In this document: positions 1 through 10,217 of the stretch, piece by piece
Position numbering within the stretch: the first letter of the stretch is position 1
Layout of the letters: every line of letters starts with the position of its first letter
NCBI GenBank assembly: GCA_024234935.1
Contig: JACKNI010000005.1
Location: forward strand, 33,501-97,500
DNA from: Chromatiales bacterium
Lineage (GTDB): Bacteria > Pseudomonadota > Gammaproteobacteria > Steroidobacterales > GCA-2729495
Direction of reading: 5' to 3'
DNA: 64,000 bases
Position numbers and translations under genes: made by a program
Notes under the pieces: generated by a model
What the model was told of the DNA's origin: nothing
Database searches by the model: none
Seen by the model: the letters and a program-made list of their open reading frames with translations, nothing else

Positions 1-440
1 ACCCATACCTGCGGCGGATAACACAGCCCGATATCGGCGCAACCCTGCGATTTGATCGCCAGCGCCAGCTTGACGGGACCCGCTGGCCGGGTGCTGAGGG
101 GCAGCCGCACTTCGAGGCTGTCCCTGAATATGTGCATCTGGCCGAAGTACTCGTCGTTGTGCGGTGTTCCCGGTGGGATCGACGCCGTTCCCAGTGTGAT
201 CCCCGGTGTTCGGCTCTCATAGCTCATCCGCTCCCGATACAGGTAATGCGCCGGTTCAATCGTCCAGCGCACGATGACCTCGTCGGCGGTGGCGCTGGCG
301 ACATAGCGGAAGGCCTGTTCGGGCTTGAGGATGTCTGCCTCGCTGCCACGGCCGATGGCCGCCCGGGCCGCCGCCGCGGGGACGAGCAAAATCAGGCTCA
401 GCATTGCCAGCCGGAATATCTCCGGCATCCGGTATTTCAT
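1..440 (-). CDS. dsbD: Thiol:disulfide interchange protein DsbD, N-terminal part (cut by window edge)
   Basis: The first 146 codons of DsbD, the inner-membrane protein that carries electrons from cytoplasmic thioredoxin to periplasmic disulfide isomerases. The frame is open to the left edge. The ATG at 438-440 opens a signal peptide (basic MKYR, then a hydrophobic stretch ending AAARA). What follows matches the periplasmic alpha domain, ending in QGCADIGLCYPP, whose two cysteines correspond to the E. coli DsbD alpha-domain redox pair. The membrane (beta) and thioredoxin-like (gamma) domains would lie outside the window. It is divergent from groES; E. coli also has dsbD close to groESL. Confidence 0.85.
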   Translation of the reverse strand, partial: MKYRMPEIFRLAMLSLILLVPAAAARAAIGRGSEADILKPEQAFRYVASATADEVIVRWTIEPAHYLYRERMSYESRTPGITLGTASIPPGTPHNDEYFGQMHIFRDSLEVRLPLSTRPAGPVKLALAIKSQGCADIGLCYPPQVW

Positions 441-538
441 CCGCTTGTTGCCCGCTTTATCTGCTCGTTCGCCCAATGGGATACGGTCTCATCCGGTGGC
501 GACGGATTCCATCGACACGGGCGCGAATTATGTCAGCC

Positions 539-567
539 CTTGAAATCCCCGGTACCGCCCCTATGAT
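539..567 (+). promoter_or_regulatory. Sigma32 heat-shock promoter of groESL
   Basis: CTTGAAA at 539-545 is an exact match to the sigma32 -35 element. CCCCTATGAT at 558-567 resembles the -10 consensus CCCCATNT, with a 12-base spacer. It lies about 110 bases upstream of groES and directly abuts the CIRCE operator, the expected place for a heat-shock promoter. The assignment comes from sequence match and position. Confidence 0.75.
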
Positions 568-593
568 TGGCACTCTCCGCGAGAGAGTGCTAA
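567..593 (+). promoter_or_regulatory. CIRCE operator (HrcA binding site)
   Basis: TTGGCACTC, nine bases, then GAGTGCTAA. This is the CIRCE inverted repeat (TTAGCACTC-N9-GAGTGCTAA) with one mismatch in the left arm. HrcA binds this element and represses chaperonin genes until heat stress. It starts at the last base of the predicted sigma32 -10, so bound HrcA would block initiation. hrcA itself is not in the window. Confidence 0.9.
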
Positions 594-675
594 TCCATTC
601 GAATAATTTGGTGTCCCGGGTCCCTTGAGGACTTAGGTGCACCGTGTCACCGGCTTATTGGAGGAGAGTTTTGCC

Positions 676-966
676 ATGAAAATCCGTCCCTTACACGATC
701 GAGTCATCATCAAGCGCACCGAAGAGGAGCGTAAATCTCCCGGTGGCATCGTGATCCCCGACTCGGCCACCGAAAAGCCCATCCGGGGCAAGGTCATTGC
801 CGTAGGCAAGGGCCGGATCCTCGAGAATGGCGAAGTGCGCGCGCTCGACCTGAAGGCAGGTGACAAGGTGCTGTTCGGCAAGTACAGCGGCACCGAAGTC
901 AAAGTCGATGGCGAAGACCTGCTCGTCATGAAAGAAGACGACATCATGGCCGTGATCGAAGGCTAA
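676..966 (+). CDS. groES: Co-chaperonin GroES
   Basis: A 96-residue GroES (Hsp10), which caps the GroEL cavity as a heptameric ring in the cytoplasm. It starts [14 protein letters not shown] and has the mobile-loop region around [12 protein letters not shown] and the ending DIMAVIEG, all typical; the length is normal for the family. The ATG at 676 was chosen because GGAGGAGAG lies about eight bases upstream; an in-frame opening at 637 has no such site. groEL follows 36 bases downstream in the same operon, under sigma32 and CIRCE control. Confidence 0.97.
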   Translation: MKIRPLHDRVIIKRTEEERKSPGGIVIPDSATEKPIRGKVIAVGKGRILENGEVRALDLKAGDKVLFGKYSGTEVKVDGEDLLVMKEDDIMAVIEG

Positions 967-2643
<1,677 letters not shown>

Positions 2644-2650
2644 GGACCCT

Positions 2651-2699
2651 GTGGGAGCGCCTTCAGGCGCGATCGGATCGCGGCAAGAGCCGCTCCTGC
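2651..2699. repeat. REP-like palindromic pair downstream of groEL
   Basis: GTGGGAGCGCCTTCAGGCGC followed by an inverted partner (GCGGCAAGAGCCGCTCCTGC) forms a large imperfect palindrome of two small hairpins. The arrangement and wording match the REP/BIME elements common between genes in Pseudomonas, Stenotrophomonas and relatives. A half-copy lies at 4188-4213. No REP-associated transposase gene is in the window. Confidence 0.6.
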
Positions 2700-2714
2700 A
2701 AGAGACGACGCTTG

Positions 2715-2746
2715 AAGCCCCGCCAGAAATGGCGGGGCTTTTTTCT
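2715..2746 (+). terminator. Intrinsic terminator of groESL
   Basis: A ten-base stem, AAGCCCCGCC paired with GGCGGGGCTT, encloses the loop AGAAAT and runs into a T-rich tract. The same stem and loop recur at 4226-4251 behind the next gene. Confidence 0.9.
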
Positions 2747-2945
2747 TCTTGGCTTGCTGCTGAAGCCCCCCCGTTTCAGCGCATTTCATCCCGTTTAAGC
2801 TGCGGTGCCTGACAGGAAGCTTCGGGCGGGGTTGGGGGCTGATACCGCGGCTTTTGGCCATGGGACCGGATATGCGCTACATTCCGGTCATCGAACCGCA
2901 AGGTCGATTCACCTCAGGACAACAAAAACCAAGGAGTCCAATGTC

Positions 2946-4169
2946 ATGCGAATCCGCCCGATAAGCCGATGGACAACCACCGGGACTGCGGCTCTCATCA
3001 CCATTCTGGCCGGCCCGCTGCTTGCTGCCGAGCCGGCGGCCAGGGCGACGTCACCCGATCTCGCGAACCTCTCGTCACCCAATGAAGCCGCGCCTGCCGA
3101 GTGGGCCGGGAAGGAACTGCCGGTCCGCATGATTCCCAACATCCCGGAGTCGGCGGAGGCCTACTATGCCCCGGACAACTTCCACGTCATCGCCCAGACC
3201 AAGGACCCGATGGCGGCCCAGCCGGAGAAGGGCAAGGTCGGTGGCTCGCTGACCTTTACCTATACGGATACCGGCGAAGAGCTCACCCGCATCAATGACA
3301 AGGGCCAGGACGCCTGCTCCTGGTTCGTCCTTCCGGACGGGAAGCGGGTGATCTGGACATCGACACGTGACCACCCGGAAATGCCGCCGGGCAACTGGTC
3401 CGAAGAGACCGACTATCCCCAGGGTGCCGAGCTTTACACCTCCGACCTCAAGGGCGGCGACATCAAGCGCCTGACCAACAACAAGTACTACGAAGCCGAG
3501 GTGACGACCTCGCTCGACGGCAAATGGGTGTTCTTCGGCCGCCAGATCGACGGCAAGCTCGACATCTGGAAGATGCGCATCGACGGTACCGACGAGCAGC
3601 AGCTGACCTTTACCGCCGACTGGCAGGAAGGCGCGCCGTACCCGACCCCGGATGGCAAGCACCTGATCTTCCGCGCCTGGAAGCGCAGCGACAAGCTGCG
3701 GATCAACGAGGAGTACAAGGCAACGGGCAAGCACCAGCAGACGCCGATGACCATCTTCACGATGACGACGGATGGCACGGACGTGCAGCCCCGCACCTTC
3801 ACCAAGGACATGAACTGGGCGCCGTTCATCGCCCCGGATGGCCAGCATTTCTTTTATGACCGGGTCTTCGAAGGCAACAACTGGGAAATCGTGATGAACG
3901 ATCTTGCCGGTGGTGAGCCGGTGCAGATCACCTACAACAAGGGCTTCGACGGCTTCGTGTCCATTTCCTGGGATGGCAAGAAGGCGCTGTTTGGTCGCAG
4001 CCTCGGCTCGGGCTTCATGTCCAATATCCACACCTTCGTGATGGATATCTCCTCGCTCAACGTCGGGCCGGAGAACTTCAAGGGCAGCATTCCGCCCAGG
4101 GCGAAGCGGCCCGCCGGCTGGGTCGAGGATCCGGGCCTTCTGGAGTACGGTGATCGCCTCGGCAAATAA
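2946..4169 (+). CDS. Secreted TolB/PD40-type beta-propeller protein
   Basis: A 407-residue exported protein. After a signal peptide (basic start, hydrophobic core, ending LLAAEPAA) it consists of repeated WD40-like/TolB-like blades. Recurring units such as DGKRVIW, DGKWVFFGR, DGKHLIFRAW, DGQHFFYDRV and DGKKALFGRS, at about 50-residue spacing, are the PD40 signature. Such propellers usually bind proteins or ligands in the periplasm; no catalytic residues are evident and the function is unknown. The ATG at 2946 is preferred because AAGGAGT sits eight bases upstream; the frame stays open further back without a good site. It is a single gene flanked by two identical terminator hairpins. Confidence 0.75.
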   Translation: MRIRPISRWTTTGTAALITILAGPLLAAEPAARATSPDLANLSSPNEAAPAEWAGKELPVRMIPNIPESAEAYYAPDNFHVIAQTKDPMAAQPEKGKVGGSLTFTYTDTGEELTRINDKGQDACSWFVLPDGKRVIWTSTRDHPEMPPGNWSEETDYPQGAELYTSDLKGGDIKRLTNNKYYEAEVTTSLDGKWVFFGRQIDGKLDIWKMRIDGTDEQQLTFTADWQEGAPYPTPDGKHLIFRAWKRSDKLRINEEYKATGKHQQTPMTIFTMTTDGTDVQPRTFTKDMNWAPFIAPDGQHFFYDRVFEGNNWEIVMNDLAGGEPVQITYNKGFDGFVSISWDGKKALFGRSLGSGFMSNIHTFVMDISSLNVGPENFKGSIPPRAKRPAGWVEDPGLLEYGDRLGK

Positions 4170-4187
4170 CGATCACGGACAATCCCG

Positions 4188-4213
4188 ATTGCGGCTGAAA
4201 CCGCTCCTGCGGG
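4188..4213. repeat. REP-like half palindrome
   Basis: GATTGCGGCTGAAACCGCTCCTGCGG resembles one arm of the palindromic pair at 2651-2699 (the CCGCTCCTGC end is shared) and occupies the same position, between the stop codon and a terminator. Confidence 0.45.
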
Positions 4214-4225
4214 ACTCGACGCCGA

Positions 4226-4260
4226 AAGCCCCGCCAGAAATGGCGGGGCTTTTTCTTTTT
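4226..4260 (+). terminator. Intrinsic terminator of the beta-propeller gene
   Basis: AAGCCCCGCC, loop AGAAAT, GGCGGGGCTT, then TTTCTTTTT. Stem and loop are base-for-base identical to the groESL terminator 1.5 kb upstream. Confidence 0.9.
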
Positions 4261-4367
4261 GCACCGCCTAAAACCGGCGACGCTCTGCCGGTGTGGCGCG
4301 ACCCCATGGGAGCGCAGTCCGTTATTCAAAGGTGGTGAGGAGCCGAAAAAAAGGGTAGCGTCGCCTC

Positions 4368-5324
4368 ATGTCGATGCTCGATTCCCTCAAGACGCATACC
4401 GTTATCGTTGCCGACACCGGTGACATCGGCCAGATTGCCCGGTACAAGCCGCAGGATGCCACGACCAACCCTTCACTGTTGTTCAAGGCAGCACAGCAGC
4501 AGGAGTACCGTGGCCTGGTTGAAGAGGCGCTGCGTTACTCGCAGTCGATCAGCGGTACTGCAGCTGAGCGCACCGCCGCTTTCACCGACCGGCTTGCGGT
4601 CAACTTCGGTGTCGAGATCCTGAAGCTCATTCCCGGCCGCGTGTCCACCGAAGTGCCAGCCGCCTATTCTTTTGATACGGCGGGTTCCGTGGCAAAAGCC
4701 CGTGCGCTGATCGCGATGTACGAGAAAGCCGGGATTGCCAGGGAGCGCGTGCTGATCAAGCTCGGCAGTACCTGGGAAGGCATCAAGGCGGCCGAGCTGC
4801 TTGAGCGCGAAAGCATCCACTGCAATCTGACGCTCCTGTTTTCTTTTGCCCAGGCGGTTGCCTGTGCAGAGGCGAAGGTCACACTTATTTCGCCTTTCGT
4901 GGGGCGTATCTACGATTACTGGCGCAAGGAAAAGGGCGCCGAGATCCCGGTGGATGAAGATCCGGGTGTGGCTTCAGTGACGCAGATTTACAATTACTAC
5001 AAGAAGTTCGACTACAAGACCGAAGTCATGGGCGCAAGCTTCCGCAAGATCGGACAGATCCTCCTCCTGGCTGGTTGCGATCTGCTGACCATTGCGCCTG
5101 ACCTGCTCGCTGAACTGCAGAAGCGCGAAGGCGTGCTGGAGGCAAGACTTAATGTCGCTGCAGCTCGGGCGAGCGACCTGCAGAAGGTCACCATGAACGA
5201 GCAGGCTTTCCGCTGGGCACACAACGAGGACGCGATGGCGACTGACAAGTTGGCCGCCGGCATTCGCACCTTTCACCAGGATGCCCTGAAGCTTGAGGCG
5301 TGGGCCAGTACGCTGGTCGAATAG
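4368..5324 (+). CDS. tal: Transaldolase
   Basis: A 318-residue transaldolase of the TalB type, which moves a dihydroxyacetone unit between sedoheptulose-7-phosphate and glyceraldehyde-3-phosphate in the non-oxidative pentose phosphate pathway. The N-terminal [20 protein letters not shown] and the Schiff-base lysine in [13 protein letters not shown] are clear, as is [12 protein letters not shown] after it. Length matches E. coli TalB (317). It appears to be a single gene; the ribosome site is weak (AGGG about 17 bases upstream). The start follows family alignment. Confidence 0.95.
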   Translation: MSMLDSLKTHTVIVADTGDIGQIARYKPQDATTNPSLLFKAAQQQEYRGLVEEALRYSQSISGTAAERTAAFTDRLAVNFGVEILKLIPGRVSTEVPAAYSFDTAGSVAKARALIAMYEKAGIARERVLIKLGSTWEGIKAAELLERESIHCNLTLLFSFAQAVACAEAKVTLISPFVGRIYDYWRKEKGAEIPVDEDPGVASVTQIYNYYKKFDYKTEVMGASFRKIGQILLLAGCDLLTIAPDLLAELQKREGVLEARLNVAAARASDLQKVTMNEQAFRWAHNEDAMATDKLAAGIRTFHQDALKLEAWASTLVE

Positions 5325-5366
5325 AGAACCCTGCTTTCTTCGACCGGAGTAAAGGGTAGCCTCCCG

Positions 5367-6080
5367 TCAGGCGTTCCCCAGCAAGCGCGCCAGTTCTGCC
5401 GGTGCGGCAAAGAACGGTGAGTGCCCTGTCGGCAGGGCGTACACAGGATCGCAGGGCACGGTGGCCTGCATCCGGCGCTGAAACCAGAGCGGGATGGCGA
5501 TGTCGTTCAGGCACTCGATATAGGTACGCGGGATGCTGCCGGCCCGCCCGGCAGTGATCTTTACGGGTGTTATGAACGGCGTGACGGGCTCGGCGCACAG
5601 GCGCTGCCGGGCGAGCGCGACATCGCTTTCCGGGCAATCGGCATAGAGCAGTTCCTGCACCCGGGAGAGATCCAGGCGGATCAGCTGCTGGTCCGCCGAG
5701 ATGGTCGAGCTGGTGGCGACGGGGTTATCAGCGTCTGCCGTGGCCAGCCGCGACAGGGATTGGCCGTTGGCGGGCAGAAAAGCGCTCAGGTAGATGAGCC
5801 GGCTGATCCGTTCCGGAACGATCTCCGCGGCCTGGCTGATGACGATGCCACCAAAACTGTGGCCGACAAGCACCACCGGCCCGGAAGCGGCGCGCACTGT
5901 TGCCGTGACACATTTCGCGTAGGCCGCCAGCGTGAGCTGTGCGAGCGGCGTGGCATCATCGCCATGTCCGGGCAGGTCCGGCGCCAGCACCTGATGACCG
6001 AGCGCCACCAGCTCGGGCACTACCCGGTGCCAGCACCAGCTGCCATGCCAGCTGCCGTGTACAAGAACAAAAGTCGTCAT
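5367..6080 (-). CDS. Alpha/beta-fold hydrolase (esterase-like)
   Basis: A 237-residue cytoplasmic alpha/beta hydrolase with no signal peptide. It has the oxyanion-side VLVHGSWHGSW, a lid-side DLPGHGDD, the nucleophile elbow GHSFGG, and the C-terminal histidine in GHSPFF. It resembles the compact plant methyl-esterase/EstC type. The substrate cannot be told from sequence. It is divergent from glnE with a 26-base gap and tail-to-tail with transaldolase. Confidence 0.8.
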   Translation of the reverse strand: MTTFVLVHGSWHGSWCWHRVVPELVALGHQVLAPDLPGHGDDATPLAQLTLAAYAKCVTATVRAASGPVVLVGHSFGGIVISQAAEIVPERISRLIYLSAFLPANGQSLSRLATADADNPVATSSTISADQQLIRLDLSRVQELLYADCPESDVALARQRLCAEPVTPFITPVKITAGRAGSIPRTYIECLNDIAIPLWFQRRMQATVPCDPVYALPTGHSPFFAAPAELARLLGNA

Positions 6081-6106
6081 GACGAAAGTCTACTAATATC
6101 GCCCGG

Positions 6107-9052
6107 ATGAATCCGCTCTCATTCGAATTCGAAACCGTCCCGTCGCCCTTGCGCGATGGCGTCGTCACCCTCACCGGGCAACTGCTGGCCAGCCCCGAGC
6201 TTGCCGCATTTCCGGACGATCCCGAACTGCGCACGCAACTGCTGCGCGTGCTGACCGCCAGCCCCTATGCAGCCGATATCCTCGTGCGCTACCCGGTCAT
6301 GCTGGCTGAGCTGCTGGGCAGTAAACGCCTGCAATCCACGACCACGGCTGATGCTTACCTCAGCCTGCTGCAGGCCACCTTGCCGCCGGATCCCGACGAA
6401 GAAGAGCTGCAGCGTCGTCTGCGCCTGTTTCGTCATCGTGAACTGGTGCGGATCATCTGGCGTGATCTGGCCGGCAGCGCCGGAGTTACTGAAACCCTGC
6501 GCGACCTGTCGAATCTGGCCGATGCCTCGATCAACGTCGCGCTCGACTGGGCGCGGACCACTCTGCAGGCGCGCTATGGCGAACCGCGCACCGAGGAGGG
6601 CGCTCCTTGCGGCTTCGGTGTGCTGGCGATGGGCAAGCTGGGTGGCCACGAGCTGAATTTCTCTTCCGATATAGACCTCGTGTTCGTGCACTCGGGCAGC
6701 GGTGAAACAACCGGGCCGCGCTCGATCAGCAACGAGGAGTACTTCCGTTTCCTGGCCCAGCGCCTGATCGACCTGTTGAGCCGCAATACCGCCGAGGGTT
6801 TCGTCTATCGCGTGGATGCGCGGCTGCGGCCCTTTGGCAGTGCCGGGCCGCTGTCGGTGAGCCTGGCTGCACTTGAAGCCTACCTGCTGCGGCATGGCCG
6901 TGACTGGGAGCGCTACGCTTACATCAAGGCGCGCGTCGTCAACCGCTGGGATGACGCCGACGGGCTCTATCGTGATGTGCTGCGTCCCTTTATCTACCGC
7001 CGCTACCTGGATTACGGCGTGTTCAGTTCGCTGCGCGAGATGAAGGCGATGATTGCCGCAGAGGTCGAGAAGAAGGAATACCGCGCCAACCTCAAGCTCG
7101 GTCCTGGCGGTATACGCGAGATCGAGTTCATCGTGCAGGCCCTGCAGCTTGTACGCGGCGGGACGGTTATCGGGCTGCGCGAGCGGCAACTGCTCGTTGC
7201 GCTGCCACAGCTGGTGCAGGCCGGCTGTCTTCCCGCTGAAGATGCTGCCGAGCTGACGACGGCTTACTGCTTTCTGCGCCTCGCCGAGAACCGTCTGCAG
7301 GCGCTGCACGACCGGCAGACACACGACATACCGGCGGATTCTTCCGATCAGCAGCGCCTGGCTTTTGCGATGGGTATGGCGAGCTGGGAAGAATTCCTCG
7401 CCGCCCTCGATGTCCAGCGGGACCGCGTTGCATTCCATTTCCACGAAATCGTTTTCCGTGGCGCCAACGGTGCGGGCAGCAGCAGTACGTTAGAAAATGA
7501 TGCGGCGACCGGCACCTCATCCTCCGTACTCGATGAAGTGTGGAACGATGAGGCCGCACTTGAGCAACAGGAAGTGCTGCTGGCAGAAGCGGGCTTCGGC
7601 GATCCGGCCGGCATTGCCGAGCAGCTGCGCCGGCTGCGCGAGGGCAGCCTGCTGCCGCGTCTTGATACGCCAGGTCGCCAGCGGCTCGACACCCTCATAC
7701 CGGCCATCCTCATGCACGCGCGCAAGCAGCCGAAGCCGGTGCGTGCGCTGGATGGCATGGTTCTTATCATCGAGGCGATTGGCCGACGTTCAGCCTATTT
7801 CGCCCTGCTCAACGAAAATCCGCTGGCCCTGGAAAAGCTGGTCTCCCTGTGCGGCAACAGCGAATTTCTCTCCCGCCTCGTCGCGACCCACCCGCTGCTG
7901 CTGGACGAGCTGCTGGATCCGCTGGTCTTTGAATCGGCACCCAGCCGCGAAGAACTCGCTGCCGATCTGAAACTGCGACTGAGTCGTGTTGCTGCAGACG
8001 ACGGGGAGGGGCGGCTCAATGCGCTGTTGAACTTTCAGCAGGCAGCGACTTTCCGCGTGGCGATTGTCGATCTGGCCGGTACGCTGCCATTGATGAAAGT
8101 GAGTGACCGGCTCACCGATATCGCCGAGCTGGTACTCGAGGCTGCGCTGTCGATAGCGTGGCGGGAACTCGCCGACCGACACGGCGAGCCGGGCTGTACG
8201 GAGAACGGTAACCGGCGTCCTGCGCACTTTGCGATCATCGCCTACGGCAAGCTTGGCGGACTGGAGCTGGGCTACGGTTCGGACCTCGATCTGGTATTTC
8301 TGCACGACTCCGCCGGTGACGCGGAGCAGACCGATGGCGCGCAGCCGCTCGATAACGCGATGTTCTTTGCGCGCCTGACCCGTCGCATCATCAGTATCCT
8401 GACCATGCATACCGCGTCGGGCAAGCTCTATGAGGTGGACATCCGGCTGCGGCCGAGCGGGCAGTCGGGGCTGATGGTGTCGAGCCTTGCGGCATTCGAT
8501 CGGTACCAGCAGCAGGATGCATGGACCTGGGAGCACCAGGCGCTGTTGCGCAGCCGGGCGGTGGCCGGCGATGCCGGCGTCAAGGCCGCCTTCGAGGCGC
8601 TGCGCGTGCGGGCGCTGACCAGCTATGTCCGTCGCGACAAGCTGGCCACCGAAGTTGTGGAGATGCGCCAGCGCATGCGCACGGAGCTTTCCAGTGGTAC
8701 GGACGAGCGCTTCGACGTGAAGCAGGATCCCGGCGGCGTGGCTGATATCGAGTTTCTCGTGCAGTACCTCGTGCTGCGTGAGGCGCATCGCTATCCGGAT
8801 CTCGTACGCTGGTCGGACAATATCCGCCAGCTGGAAGCACTGGCGGCGCACGGCATTCTGGCCCCTGCCGACGCCGAATTGCTGGCCGATACCTACCGGG
8901 AGTACCGGCGGCACATTCATCACCGCAACCTGGCTGGCCGCTCGGGACTCATACCGCATGCGGAGGTGGCCGGGCTTGCGGCGACAGTGACCCGCCTCTG
9001 GCAGTCCGTGTTTTATACTGCCGTCCCGGCAAACCAGGATGAAGTCTCATGA
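6107..9052 (+). CDS. glnE: Bifunctional glutamine synthetase adenylyltransferase/adenylyl-removing enzyme
   Basis: A 981-residue GlnE that adenylylates glutamine synthetase when nitrogen is plentiful and removes AMP when nitrogen is scarce. Two nucleotidyltransferase domains are visible: the N-terminal deadenylylase with GKLGGHELNFSSDIDLVF from residue 176, and the C-terminal adenylylase with GKLGGLELGYGSDLDLVF from residue 714. Both keep the Asp-x-Asp metal site. It is slightly longer than E. coli GlnE (946). The ATG at 6107 lies close after an AT-rich stretch and has no clear ribosome site. Its stop overlaps the next start by four bases (ATGA). Confidence 0.96.
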   Translation: MNPLSFEFETVPSPLRDGVVTLTGQLLASPELAAFPDDPELRTQLLRVLTASPYAADILVRYPVMLAELLGSKRLQSTTTADAYLSLLQATLPPDPDEEELQRRLRLFRHRELVRIIWRDLAGSAGVTETLRDLSNLADASINVALDWARTTLQARYGEPRTEEGAPCGFGVLAMGKLGGHELNFSSDIDLVFVHSGSGETTGPRSISNEEYFRFLAQRLIDLLSRNTAEGFVYRVDARLRPFGSAGPLSVSLAALEAYLLRHGRDWERYAYIKARVVNRWDDADGLYRDVLRPFIYRRYLDYGVFSSLREMKAMIAAEVEKKEYRANLKLGPGGIREIEFIVQALQLVRGGTVIGLRERQLLVALPQLVQAGCLPAEDAAELTTAYCFLRLAENRLQALHDRQTHDIPADSSDQQRLAFAMGMASWEEFLAALDVQRDRVAFHFHEIVFRGANGAGSSSTLENDAATGTSSSVLDEVWNDEAALEQQEVLLAEAGFGDPAGIAEQLRRLREGSLLPRLDTPGRQRLDTLIPAILMHARKQPKPVRALDGMVLIIEAIGRRSAYFALLNENPLALEKLVSLCGNSEFLSRLVATHPLLLDELLDPLVFESAPSREELAADLKLRLSRVAADDGEGRLNALLNFQQAATFRVAIVDLAGTLPLMKVSDRLTDIAELVLEAALSIAWRELADRHGEPGCTENGNRRPAHFAIIAYGKLGGLELGYGSDLDLVFLHDSAGDAEQTDGAQPLDNAMFFARLTRRIISILTMHTASGKLYEVDIRLRPSGQSGLMVSSLAAFDRYQQQDAWTWEHQALLRSRAVAGDAGVKAAFEALRVRALTSYVRRDKLATEVVEMRQRMRTELSSGTDERFDVKQDPGGVADIEFLVQYLVLREAHRYPDLVRWSDNIRQLEALAAHGILAPADAELLADTYREYRRHIHHRNLAGRSGLIPHAEVAGLAATVTRLWQSVFYTAVPANQDEVS

Positions 9053-9255
9053 CGGCCAGAGCGGCGAAAGAATCCGCGTTGATACAGCCCAACGCCGAGC
9101 ATCACTACAAGGTGACAGCCGACGATCTGCCGCTGTCCTGTCCGATGCCGGGCATGTACCTGTGGAATTCCCACCCGCGCGTCTATCTGCCGCTGGTGCC
9201 CGGTGAGCGGGCCAAGTGCCCCTACTGTGGCGCCACCTACACGCTCGTGAAGTAG
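9049..9255 (+). CDS. CHCC-type zinc-finger domain protein
   Basis: A 68-residue protein made almost wholly of a zf-CHCC domain, related to the zinc-binding tail of complex I subunit NDUFS6. Ligand candidates are the Cys in PLSCPMPG, the His in NSHPRV and both Cys of KCPYCGATY. The bacterial family has no settled function. It overlaps glnE by four bases and hldD starts nine bases after its stop, so the three genes look like one operon. Confidence 0.85.
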   Translation: MTARAAKESALIQPNAEHHYKVTADDLPLSCPMPGMYLWNSHPRVYLPLVPGERAKCPYCGATYTLVK

Positions 9256-9263
9256 CAACGGCC

Positions 9264-10217
9264 ATGCTCGTCGTGACCGGCGGCGCCGGCTTCATCGGCA
9301 GCAATCTCGTTCGCGCACTCAATGCGGCCGGCCGCAGCGACATCCTCGTCGTCGACGATCTGCGCGATGCGCACAAGGTTCTTAATCTCTCCGATTGCCG
9401 GATCGCCGACTATCTCGACATGCATGACTTCCTGTCCCGCATTACGGCGGGGCAGGACCTCGCACCAAGGCTCGAGGGCATCTTTCATCAGGGCGCCTGC
9501 ACCGATACCACCGAGTGGGATGGCCTGCTGATGATGCAGGCCAATTACGAGTATTCGAAACAGGTGCTCCAGTACGCGACGGCGCGCAAGGTGCCGCTGA
9601 TCTACGCCTCATCGGCGTCGGTCTACGGTGCGGGGCGCGAGTTCCGCGTCAGCGAGGAGTGCGAACGACCCATCAATGTTTACGCTTTCTCGAAGCTGAT
9701 GTTTGACCGCCACGTCCGGAAGGTGACGGTCAGCTTCCGTGCGCCGGTCGTCGGTCTGCGTTACTTCAATGTCTACGGGCCGGGCGAAGCGCACAAGGGC
9801 AGGATGGCAAGTGTCATCCATCACTTCAATGAGCAGCTGAAGACGGGCGATGAAGTGCGGCTCTTCACCGGCAGCGATGGCTATGCCGATGGTGGGCAGT
9901 TGCGCGACTTCATCCACGTCGATGACATCGTCGCGGTGAATCTCTGGGCGCTGGAGCGTGGCAAGTCAGGGATCTTCAACGTGGGTACCGGCCAGGCGCG
10001 CAGTTTCAACGACGTTGCCAACGCGGTGCTCAAGTGGCACGGCCGGGGGCGTGTCAGCTACATTCCGTTTCCGGCCCATCTGCAGGGCAGCTACCAGAGC
10101 TATACGCAGGCGGACCTCGCCGGCCTGCACGCGGCGGGATATTCCGCCGCCTTTATCCCGATAGAAGCGGGTGTGCCTCGTTACCTGGACGCTCTGGCTG
10201 CAACGGCTACTGTGTAA
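9264..10217 (+). CDS. hldD: ADP-L-glycero-D-manno-heptose-6-epimerase
   Basis: A 317-residue HldD (RfaD), the last step of making ADP-L-glycero-D-manno-heptose for the lipopolysaccharide inner core. It opens with the Rossmann motif VTGGAGFIGSNLVRAL and has the Tyr-x-x-x-Lys pair in VYAFSKLMFD, then RYFNVYGPGEAHKGRMASV, which is diagnostic for HldD. The start at 9264 is chosen by alignment; the frame extends 16 codons upstream into the zinc-finger gene. It is the last gene of the glnE operon and overlaps the convergent lipoprotein gene by 11 bases. Confidence 0.95.
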   Translation: MLVVTGGAGFIGSNLVRALNAAGRSDILVVDDLRDAHKVLNLSDCRIADYLDMHDFLSRITAGQDLAPRLEGIFHQGACTDTTEWDGLLMMQANYEYSKQVLQYATARKVPLIYASSASVYGAGREFRVSEECERPINVYAFSKLMFDRHVRKVTVSFRAPVVGLRYFNVYGPGEAHKGRMASVIHHFNEQLKTGDEVRLFTGSDGYADGGQLRDFIHVDDIVAVNLWALERGKSGIFNVGTGQARSFNDVANAVLKWHGRGRVSYIPFPAHLQGSYQSYTQADLAGLHAAGYSAAFIPIEAGVPRYLDALAATATV

